A stretch of DNA of 64,000 nucleotides from NCBI GenBank assembly GCA_020746835.1, contig JAGPNK010000003.1, forward strand, positions 1,054,001 to 1,118,000. The letters run 5' to 3'. The stretch comes from Stachybotrys elegans. Taxonomy: Eukaryota > Ascomycota > Sordariomycetes > Hypocreales > Stachybotryaceae. Of this stretch, positions 54,461 through 64,000 are shown one piece after another (within the stretch, counting starts at the first letter, position 1; each line of letters starts with the position of its first letter). Under the pieces are notes generated by a model. The model was not told the origin of the DNA and did no database searches. It saw only the letters and a list, made by a program, of their open reading frames with translations. A program made the translations under genes and the position numbers.

Positions 54461-57000
54461 TCACCTTTTGCTCTGACAGAACTTTCGACGCACATCGTGT
54501 GCAGCGCTATCAGACTTCTCCAAAGAGTCAAGCATCTTGGTCATCTCATCAAGTCGTTGACCAATGGATACGAACATGCCCTCTGTGAACAGTTAGCTAG
54601 CCGATCACCATAAAGGCCAAGGGATATTAGACTGACCTTCTGCGTGCCATGATATGTGGCAATGGAGAGCCCAAATGCCTGGGTTGTCTGCCCTGATGCG
54701 GAGAACCACATAGTCAAAGCCATTGAGAGTGACTGTGTCTCTTCTCATGGGGTTCTCTAGGTTCCAGGTTGTCTTTTTCGGGCTATACGTTCCTTGTCCC
54801 CAACCAACAATCTGGAAGGTTTGACCTAGGATAAATGTCAGTGGCTATGCGATAATTCCTCATGCAAGATGGAGACGAGATAGTACCGCTAACCACACGT
54901 TAGTAAATGAATCATCGACGAATATCCACATGAGAAACTCACTGTAAATGGAAAGGATGCATCATCATCGCTTTGGCGTTGATGACAATCTGTGCTCCCT
55001 TTTCTGCATCTCTTGAGACGAGAACCAACTGGTTGGCACCAAAATCCCACGTTGGCTTATCCGAGTCGACTTTTCCCGCTGTGAGGTTTTGCTCTGGGAC
55101 TTTCCAGAGTACCGCATCGTCAGCGAGGGGAGTGTACGTGGTCTATCAACGAGTTAGTCAAGAAATCGGCAACAAATGGTTGACAACATACGCCGTTAAT
55201 TGTGCTACGCATGAGACCGTCCTCCCTGTTGCGGTCGAAATTGAAGTAATGGTAGTTTCGGTCGCCCACGTCAAACGCGTCCATACCACGTTTTGGCTTC
55301 GGGACATCGAATGGAAGGTCTCCGCATGCGCTCTTCCATGGTTCGTGCTTGATGGTTTTGGTCTTGCGAATGTTCAAGTTCCAGGGAGTGCCGATGGGAT
55401 CGGCCTTTACATCCGTATCATCATAGGAAAGAATGCCGGTGGCCTCAAAGTTGATGGCTTCTAACTGGTCAATGCCATTGTGAGGCATGTGGAAACAGTA
55501 AGTTGCCGCACTCGCACGGATGCGGTAGTTGCCAGGCTTTTGGTCGGTAGGGATGATGACGGAATAGCGTTGGCCTGGGTTTAGGAAGATGCGCGTTGTC
55601 GGAATAGGCTCAACTTCCACGCCGTCAATCTCAACAATCTCCATGGTATGGTTATCGATTGTGAACCAGAATGCATACGAAGTGCTGTGGCTGATCAGAC
55701 GCAGACGAGCTTCCTGATTGCTGTGCACGCGCGTGGTGTAAATGGAGCCGCCGGCGCAATCTGTCGGGCTGATTCTGTTGACATCCGTGGCCTCCGAACT
55801 CTCGCCGTGCTCTGCCTTGTGCGTGCAGTTTGAGATGTGTTTGCCGTTAAGAAGAACGTTGTTCGGAGGTGGCTCCATGCCTGACATTTTGCTCCAGCTA
55901 GGCGAAGTGCTCATATATTCCGCAACAAGCTGTTACGTGATGTTAGACCGTGAGAGGGAAATTTGCCAGGAAGGAATACCTTTTTGCTATCTGTGTAAAA
56001 CAGGTCGCCCATCATGATAACCTTGTCGTCGTCGACACGAGGCACCTGCTCCAAAGGGTCATGGATTACCTATCGTAGCTGTCAGCAATGCGCCCTTCGC
56101 GTCATTCTCTTGGATGGTAGGCCGTACCAGAGGTCCGTATAAACCATCAGCCAACTGCACAGAAACGTGTGCATGATACCAGAATGTCCCACGTTGACCC
56201 GTTACATTGAACTCGTAGGTGAAGCTTTCGCCTGGAGGAATGGCGCACTGTGTAATACCGTGAACTCCATCCATCCAGTTAGTGTTTCGCTGGTCGATTC
56301 CATGCCAGTGAATTGACGTCTCATCCTCCGGCATCATGTTATGGACGGTAATGCGGATGAGGTCACCACTGTTGGCCTCAATTAGAGGTCCAGGAGACTG
56401 CCCATTCACAAGTATCATGGACTTTTCGAAACCATCAGGTGCATAATTTCCTCGCGTCAGGTTGAAGACGTACTCGCGTGTGGCGGGTTTATCTGAGATG
56501 ACGAAGCCAGTCGCGAGATCCAACTGCTCGGCCAGTGTCTTCGGTCCGCCGTGCTGGTCGTCATGGTCATCATCGCCATGGTCATCGTCGTGATGGGCCT
56601 CCTCCTCATCATGATCACCGTGGTCCTCGCCATCGTGACCCTCCTCATGGTCGTGCTCATGATCGTGGTCGTGATCATGGTCATGATCATGGTCATGATC
56701 ATTGTCCTCACCACCAGCAGATGGCATGACAGATCCGGATTCAGAGGGCGGCGCCGATTGCAGGTCTGTCTGCGAAGTGGTCATCCGGGAAAATACAAGG
56801 CCCGAGAGCAAGAGTAGGGAGATGCAGCACAGGCTCAGCCAGACAACCCAGCCAAACCTGGTCCTGGAGCCGCGGCGGCCCCGCGTGCCGACGGGCGGCT
56901 GGCCAGCAGCAGCTTCTCCATCGGCGGAATGATTCGGCCACAGAGGAGCCCGAGCATCGTCGGGCAGGTCGTCGCTCGGTCTTGGGCGTTGGCTGTCCAT
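54461..57000 (-). CDS. Membrane-anchored multicopper oxidase with His/Asp-rich tract
   Basis: Seven exons (56128-57000, 55980-56069, 55192-55929, 54943-55142, 54887-54888, 54637-54825, 54461-54582) give 737 aa. The fifth is only 2 nt and completes the His and Gly codons of HPFHLHG. A single membrane span (about 50-70) suggests a type II anchor. Residues 99-150 are mostly alternating His and Asp, with Glu and Gly. Copper motifs are IHWHG, WYHAH, HPFHLHG and ALHCHISWH. The laccase/ascorbate-oxidase-like oxidase oxidises phenols, metal ions or pathway intermediates using oxygen. The His/Asp tract may bind copper or other metals. The segment VIHDPLEQVPRVDDDKVI is restored by introns 1 and 2. Confidence 0.88.
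56620..56702. repeat. Coding hexanucleotide repeat (His-Asp tract)
   Basis: Units of catgat/catggt and variants repeat in the first exon of the multicopper oxidase and encode its alternating His/Asp stretch. Such an array can change length by slippage. Confidence 0.75.
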
Positions 57001-58624
57001 GGCATCAGAACCCCTAATTCAAGGGTTGATGAAGGTGGAATGACAAATGGCCACCTTTCGGTAATTGGCTAAGCCCAAGTTTGAGACGCAGGGATCTGGA
57101 GACGCTCCGTTCCCTGATCTAGCCTAGTTAGTCATGCTGGACAAGCAGGGGTTCAGCTTAGCATAAGTCAGTTATCCACCCCCGTCTGTTCACAATGAGG
57201 TTATGGGGCTGCGGATAGCCTCTGTCGTCCGATGGGCGTATTGCGAGGCGGCTCATGAGGATGGAAGGAAATCTGCAGTCACTGCAACTATGCCATGAAT
57301 CGTCAACGATAGATTTGCGCAGCCCTGTATCGAATCGTTGGTTAACACTCCATAGTCCAGCATAGTCTGCTCAGCTACTAACGTGGGATGTCGTGCTCTC
57401 ATGCTTTCAATGGCACCTCTTTCGCTCTGCGATTAACAACAACACTGCCGCGGTGACTTCATTATGCTAACAACCCTCAACCCTCAATTCAACTGCAACA
57501 ATTAGCGCTTGATCAGGTTACGAGAGCTTGTCTCGGAGGCGCGGTGCTATGAGCAGTTAGGCATCAACCACTGCGCGTCAGCATGCCCAATTGCATGTGC
57601 GTACATCAAGATACGCCGCCTCAATCAACGGGCTATAGCTGTCTCTACCGACTATGCCATTCGTCATGTATCCATCCTAGCTTGGCAAACTTGGTTAAGT
57701 GCGCCTTGCCTTCTCTTCCTTGTGATTTGGACCAAGCTGTGCTCAGTACGGCCTGCCCTAATGCAAGTAATGCGTAGGCGCCCAATTGAAACAGGCAATT
57801 GATCAAGTCCCGAGAGGATCGGCATGTTTTGTTAGTTCCGTCGAGCTTCTGTATCGGGAAGTCCATCGACTGCCGCAGAAGCCTAGACAGCGGAATTTGC
57901 GTCCAAGGCAACAATCAAAGGGGCTGTGCAGGTAGGTTGCTGGAGCCTGGCGGACCTCTGGCGAACCACTTCCGGCCGACCTTGCGTCCCCTTGCGTCCT
58001 ACCTATGGATCCTCAGCGTATCAAGGCGGCCAAGACCAGGATGCGATGCCACGACACAATGTGCAACGCCACGTTGAGCATCACTTGGGGGCGGCATCAC
58101 AAGGCATTTGAATGGCCGCATCTGCCGGCTGGATCCGCTTCCTCCTGTCTGTCTAGCTTGCTTCGGCGCCTGTCCCATGTAAGGCTGCCATATGCATCAT
58201 GCAGTCAGACGTCCACCGAGAGCCTCATCCTCACCGCCACCCAAGCCGGGCAAAGCTCCTCTTGCATGAGGCTTCCCTGCCCCCTGTCCTCTAGCAGCCT
58301 CAAACATCCGGCCTTCGAAGTCTGGCCTCCGTTGAGGCTTCCCGGTCGCCAGCCGACAAAGTCTTCTGGCTGGCGTCTTCCCAGAGACATGATTACCCTG
58401 GTGGCCGACTCATGTGACTCTCGCATGCGGTTGATTTGGCTGCCATAGTACTTGCTATGCATTGCACAAGCTGCCGCCTCACATGAAATCAGGCTGAGCA
58501 GTGCATGCGGTATGTCTTGCGCACTAGGGCCGCATTTTCGAGGCGTCATCCTTCCCCTCTCTACTATTTAGAGTCTTTCCAATTCCCAGCCAGTTCACTG
58601 CATCTCCTCTGCTACTTCGGCCAC
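57001..58624. other. 1.6-kb intergenic region, divergent promoters
   Basis: This lies between the multicopper oxidase (minus) and regulator 3 (plus). Frames up to about 147 codons are open but show no motif. An ATG at 58505 is in frame with regulator 3 and is an alternative start. Confidence 0.5.
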
Positions 58625-61317
58625 ATGGCGCACGTTCCGCGAAGCTATCCAGGAGTGGAGGATATGTCCATGGAAGCACCATTCGAAAAAGACAGCAGCG
58701 CTGCAGGTAGTGATGACGCTCCTATGTATACTTTGAGCGACCTCGACTCGCCGTCATCCCCCTCTCAATCACAGCCTCAGCAAGCACAGCCGGATTTGCA
58801 TCCGCGGACGCAATTCTCCGATCATGGTGCACTCTTCATCCATAGCCAGCCTCGCATCTGGCAAGCTACTGGGAACATTCACCAGCCTAAGCCAATGAAT
58901 ATCGGGTATGTCTTTTTACATTTCGAGGAAACCTGGTCAGGAATCATTTTGCTCACTTTATTTTGCCACAGGCAACGCTTCCCGCTGTCCAGCACAGCAT
59001 ATGGATATACTCAACCACGACAAGGCCAGGCTGGAAGCATTCCCGAACTCTTCATCGAAGATGTGTCCAATGATTTGGGGCCATCCTACGACCCCATCAC
59101 CAACGATGAGAGCTCCACCGCTAGTCCAGCTTCAAGTTCATTTCCGCCGTCCCCGATGCTGTGGAAAGCAGGAAGCTTGCCATTAAGTACAGACTTGAGG
59201 GGATTTACTGAAGGCGTTGCTTGCGAGAGCGCGTCAGTTGGTTCGAGCTACCTGAGCATGTCGCCGGGACAATCACCCAGCGATATGGTTTTCAGTACAA
59301 GTCCACGAAGTGATGATGGCATACTGCTCAGCTTCGGCGACTTCCCAGCTCCAGCATCTACCAGCGTAGGTACAAATGGGCTGCACTCCTACCTTGGACA
59401 AACAGAGAGCACCCCGTCCTTCTACAACGCTCCTAGCAGTGCCAATTCTCCTGTCCAACCACGATCATTTCTGGAGTTTGGAAGCCCATCTGTTATGTAT
59501 GCATCTTCCCCCTTGCTTCAACGACCCCAGGAAGCATGCCATACATCAGAGGACTCCAGCTGCCTCTGGCAATTTCCTGATATTAGCAGTGGGAGTTCCG
59601 CCCAATCTTCCGAGCAAAACTACGCACCAATGCATGTCCCGGCATTTGGGATGTCAATGCATTATGCAAGCCAGAACAACAGTTGGACCACTCATACATC
59701 CAACAGAATTGAAGGCGAGACTGTAGAGTCATCCCTCAATTCGCTATCCAGCTCCCAATTGTACCCTTGCCAGACGGACATGGCAGAGAGAATTGGTGAG
59801 ATCCAGCAAACCATGCTCGACTCCCAGCATCTATCCGTTCCCCCTTCAGGGCAATGGCCTGTGCATCGACCGAGGTCGCTTCCCCCACCTCGCCACAACT
59901 ACCCAACCTCACCCCGTCGTCCACGCTCTCAGAGCTATGCAATGCCGAGGCCTTCCAAGTCCAGAGCAACTTCACCAAATACTCAGAATAAACAGCAGAA
60001 CACAGCCATTCGAGGCCCTCCCCGCGGTCGGCGGAAGGGACCGATGTCTGATGACGGGAGAAGTTCCATGTCTGAGGTGAGAAGGAATAAATCCATGTGT
60101 ATTGGCTGCAAGTATTCGAAGGTCAAGGTAAGCCAAATGGACTATCAAACTTTTATTTCCCTATCCCACTAACAAGAAATGCAATAGTGTGAAAGAGATG
60201 ACGGATCGGATATCTGTGTGAAGTGCCGCAACATCCCCATTGGAAGCAAACTTCCATATGTTTGTACCAAGGCCTATTTTATGCCACTTATCCAAATTGG
60301 CCCAACAAACTATCTAGGTAGGTTCCCGTTACCACACAACAATCGCCTTCTGAGGGTGTTACCCAAGAAACTAACAGGCCTGCAGCGCAACACTACGTCA
60401 ACCACCTACAAAGGGATCTCATACGTCGCACACGTCTGGAAATGCCGGATACCATAAACATGTTTGAGCTGATGAGACTTGCCGCTTCCTACAGCAACGA
60501 CTACGATGTGCGGGTCTCTCAGGGCAACCAGGTTCTTTACGACATTGACCTCGCCCAATGCCATGCCTACCTTGCGCATGTGGGGTCGTCTTTGCCCTCA
60601 TTGTATTCCTTTCAATCATTCATTGGGCAACTATTGCGGCCTGGTGATGATTGGAAGGCCTGTATCAAAGACAGTCCAATCACGGCTGACAACTTACTCG
60701 CTAAGTTGACCTTGTGGAACAACGCGCCTAGCCGATTGACGTTTTCCCTGGTGTCAAAATGTGGAGGTGATGCCCGGCCCTTAGATCCTGATCGCAAGGT
60801 TGAAAGGCCATTGATCCTCGGTATTGCACAGATAGCACGGATCATGGGACGCAGGCTTGAAGTCACCGGCTACCTCGATCTTCAGAAGAAGCTGCTGACT
60901 CCTGACTCGGCGACCGCAGAGTTTATTCAGCAATTAGGAGCACACCTTCTATCCCTACGGTGGAGATTGAGCTGGTGGGCGTTGTTTGAGCTTGGAGTGA
61001 ACAATGGGGAGAGCGACAATACCTCCCAAGGAGAGATAAAAGAAGTTTTTGAGCGGGTTCGCAAGTTATGTCGGACGCTGTACTTCTACTTTGTTTCTCT
61101 CAAGCGTCGAGCGACAGCCGCCTCTGTGGACACGAAGCACATCACTGGCCAGACGAGCCAATACCCAGATGCGCAGCACGAGATATACGAGGCGTATCCT
61201 TGGGAGGAGAGTGAATCAGGCTGGTTGAAATGGGAAAATGAAGGAAAGGATAAGATTGAAGAAGCTGGCGTAAAGGAGCAGTTACATGTAGTGTTTGGGA
61301 AGGTTTCATTATCGTAG
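58625..61317 (+). CDS. Zn-cluster transcription factor with central DNA-binding domain (3)
   Basis: Four exons (58625-58905, 58972-60127, 60188-60317, 60386-61317) with introns of 66, 60 and 68 nt give 832 aa. The first intron is in frame and could be read through, but it encodes a hydrophobic stretch unlike the Gln/Ser/Pro-rich surroundings and has good splice sites. Residues 1-440 are low-complexity and activation-domain-like. The zinc cluster is central and unusual: CX2CX6CX8CX2CX12C at 470-505 (CIGCKYSKVKC, CVKC, then VCTKAYF). A basic segment precedes it (RRNKS), and a C-terminal alpha-helical region follows (HYVNHLQRDLIRRTRLEMPD). A regulatory role is likely; targets are unknown. ATG 58505 would add 40 residues. 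Confidence 0.82.
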
Positions 61318-61746
61318 TAAAGAGAGATGAACAGACGAACAGACAGATAGACGGGCTGGTTGAATAAGGGACTGACAGGAATTTAGGTAGTGAAATAGAA
61401 ATAGCAGACAAGAATTTGCCGTTGCCTGAGAGCAGGCTCCGGGCCTCCAACACATCACTCATTGGCGTACATTGGTCCACAGAGTGTATGCAGAATGGGA
61501 GCACACGTGCGATTTTCCCGACATATCGGCCTTCAAGTGCCAGAGCCCGCCTTTGTGCATCTCGCCAAGCATCCTATCCCGTAAGCCTGTGGAGTCTTGG
61601 TCGGCTGTGCATTGGTGCCTAATTTTCACCTCCAACTTCAACTTGGTGCAAATCTGACAACCCTTGAGCTTGGAGAATCTCGACCAACACATTTCACCAA
61701 GATCCAACAACGCTGTTCTAATAAAACTTCTCTGGCTCTATTCATA
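61318..61746. other. Intergenic region between regulator 3 and HET gene
   Basis: About 430 nt holding the regulator 3' end and the HET gene promoter. No gene supported. Confidence 0.5.
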
Positions 61747-64000
61747 ATGCTCTGTGAGAGTTGCCAATCTCATTTCACGTTCTTCCACCCAGGAGTGGTG
61801 AGGGATTTGCTTGAACTCCACGTGAATCATCTCAAAATGCAGATTGAGGAAAGCTCATCAAAAAGCCATACTCAACATCTACAAGACAACATAAAGCGAT
61901 ACGAGTCGCTTGCCGCGTTAGCAGAAACGGATGATATCTTTCCTTTGCTGCTGAATCCCAACGATGAATCCAACCATGATCCACATAGCAACAATCCCAG
62001 CGAGCATGTCAAATTGTGCTCTATGTTTTTACGCGGCTCGTCACTCCTTTCAAAGTCATCCTTTCTGCCCGATTGCAACATGTGCAAAACATTGATGGCG
62101 GCGATTGAGTATTCTTCACCGTCTCTTTTGAGTAGTTCATTCTACATGATCGTTCGCTGGGACCTTGAAGAAGGAACTTTGAGACCGAAATATTTGCGGT
62201 TAGGAATTCATTCCATTATCAATGAGAGACTAGGGCCCATCATCTTCTGGACAAGCATGGTTGTGTCAGCAAGCATGAATCCTGGAACTGGGAATTTTAT
62301 GTGTTTGACATGCCCCCGCATTTGCTTGCAGAGCGAAGATAGAGTTAACATGTCAATAGGTACGATTCCAGCTTCCTGTGATGGACCGCCGTTAAGCAAC
62401 ACAGAGGATGAGTCTTGTATAAGCTTCATGCGTGATGCACTGTCAACGTGCAGATCGACGTGTGTAAAGGAAGAGCGGGCGACCAGGGATCAATGGATCC
62501 CAAGCCGACTATTAGACGTAATGGCTGGACCGACTGAAGCCTCCGGATCTACCATTCGATTAGTCGAAAAGAAGGATATGAACCCCGAATGTTTGGAGAC
62601 TATGGAATACCTCACATTGAGCCATCAATGGGGTGCAAAGGAGCCATTTCATCTGACGCTTGACACCCTATTGGACTTCAAACACAAGGGCTTATCCATG
62701 GAATATCTCCCACGTCGTTTCCAGGACGCTATAAGCTTGACAAGACGCCTTGGAGTTCGCTATATCTGGATAGACACCTTGTGGCAAGTAGATTCTCATC
62801 CGTTACTGCTAGCCTTGTACTCATCTGCATCAGCATCATACAAAATTCCCGAGACGACTGGGCAAGCGAATCGAGAGTCATGGACAAGGTATATCTAAAT
62901 AGCCTGTGCACCATCGCTGCTTCCGATGGTACTGACGCTACATGTGGCTTGTTCACAAAGAGGGATCCCTCGATGGCCATGTTCAGCTGTCAACAGCAAT
63001 TCAGAGGTCGTGAGATCGAATTTCAGGTGGTACCTGAGTGGATTGAGGTAGTCCGGGAGCATTGCAGTCTTTATAAACGCGGTTGGGTCACTCAAGAACG
63101 GTTTCTGAGCCCCCGCCTGCTACAGCTGTGCGCATTCCCCTTTTACGAATGCCGCTGTGGAATACAAAATGAAATCAGCCAAAACCCGAGCAACAGGACA
63201 GAAATTGAGTCGGTATCGCACCGAACCTGGGCTTCTGAGCCTGGTAGCACATCATTCGAATCAATAAGTCGCTGGCTTGGGATTGTTCGCGAATATAGGA
63301 AGGCAAGCCTGACTTATTCATCCGACATGATGGTAGCTATCGGCGGGCTAGCTAGAAAGTTTGCAGAAATTACTGGGGAACAGTACCTGGCAGGCATATT
63401 CACCGGAGAACATATGGCAGTTGGCATGTTGTGGTTTTCAGAAGGCAGTCCTGAGCATGGCCATACTCAGACTTATGTTGGTAAGTGCTGGTGTCGAAGC
63501 AGGTCTGAGCCCGCACGCTGATGACGATACAACAGCTCCATCTTGGTCATGGGCATCTGCATCCGGGGGTATTCGCAATTTTAGTAGCTTACCAGCCAAA
63601 GAGTCTCTTTTCGAGATGATGTCGTATCGAATTTCTCCATTGCCGGGACACGACCACTTCGGGCAATTGGAAGCTTGCACTTTGCAGCTTCGGTGTTTGG
63701 TCATTCAGCTGCACGACTTCCGAAGTTCCATTGACCTCGCCTCAGTGGATGAGCCTTTCAATAAAGGCAAATGGGATATGAAACCAACTGACGGCGAGAG
63801 AAAGGTCGATCTCAACAAGGACTTGTTCTTTCTTCCGCTGGCATATCTAAGCAGACACGTGAGCACCGAGCCCTGCATAGGCATAGGAGGCATCTACGTG
63901 CAGGCTATAGACGCCGATGCTGCGGAGGATGTGCGATATCAGAGGGTTGGTTGTGCCATTTATGAGATTGAAGAAGATGAAGTCAGTTTGCTGGACACCA
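61747..64000 (+). CDS. HET-domain protein (heterokaryon incompatibility), 3' end outside window
   Basis: Three exons (61747-62783, 62834-63480, 63536 to the window edge) give at least 716 aa. Intron 1 (50 nt) uses a GC donor (GCAAGT) and its removal restores YIWIDTLCIIQNSRDDW, the core HET motif. Intron 2 (55 nt) restores YVAPSWSWASASGG. Other HET landmarks are YLTLSHQWG, LPRRFQDAISLTRRLGVRYIWIDTL and TIAASDGTDATCGLF. The N-terminus MLCESCQSHF starts a Cys-containing region usual in this subclass. HET proteins trigger cell death on non-self recognition in other ascomycetes; the partner gene is unknown. The frame is open to base 64000. Confidence 0.9.

Noticed and set aside
58906..58971. Reading regulator 3 straight through this stretch without an intron
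   Set aside because: The frame stays open, but the 22 residues are hydrophobic and unlike the surrounding Gln/Ser/Pro-rich region, and good GT-AG sites flank it.
33000..61317. A complete secondary-metabolite cluster
   Set aside because: Tailoring enzymes, regulators and an exporter are present, but no PKS, NRPS, terpene synthase or DMATS backbone could be found.

Overview
The window looks like nuclear DNA from a filamentous ascomycete (Pezizomycotina, probably Sordariomycetes). The genes carry short GT-AG introns of about 48-96 nt with recognisable branch points. The families are typical of that group: Zn2Cys6 regulators, a HET-domain protein, a NACHT/NLR receptor, DUF3669 and DUF3632 proteins, a rhodopsin-domain membrane protein, and many P450/SDR/MFS/GMC enzymes. 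No prokaryotic features, rRNA or CRISPR were seen. All functions come from reading motifs by eye; no database search was run.

Layout. 1-3.3 kb: the end of an unidentified gene, then a secreted GMC oxidoreductase resembling the flavoprotein domain of cellobiose dehydrogenase. 4.1-8.9 kb: a 1574-aa NLR-like receptor (membrane anchor, alpha/beta hydrolase with Cys at the nucleophile position, NACHT, HEAT-like repeats). 8.9-13.3 kb: a gene-free stretch leading into a 956-aa rhodopsin-domain/MFS transporter fusion. 16.1-18.3 kb: tandem repeats and hairpins. 18.3-28.5 kb: an accessory block with a DUF3669 protein, a class 1 dihydroorotate dehydrogenase, two paralogous kinase-fold proteins, a small predicted secreted protein, a DUF3632 protein, and fragments of a segmental duplication. 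A short dispersed repeat there shows mutations resembling repeat-induced point mutation (RIP).

30.8-45.3 kb: an S8 protease, an FSH1-type hydrolase, a DHA2 transporter divergent from a Zn2Cys6 regulator, two short-chain dehydrogenases, a hemerythrin-like protein and a frameshifted DJ-1/PfpI gene. 45.4-51.8 kb: three co-oriented genes (Zn2Cys6 regulator, HpcH/HpaI aldolase, P450), plausibly one catabolic or tailoring unit. 52.9-57.0 kb: a small conserved-looking protein and a membrane-anchored multicopper oxidase with a His/Asp-rich tract and an inferred 2-nt exon. 58.6-64 kb: a third Zn-cluster regulator and a HET gene that runs off the window edge.

The 33-61 kb part resembles a secondary-metabolism or detoxification neighbourhood (tailoring enzymes, exporter, regulators), but no PKS, NRPS or terpene synthase is visible. 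Receptors of the allorecognition/immunity type near both ends (NLR, HET), the decayed duplication and the RIP-like repeats suggest a dynamic accessory region.
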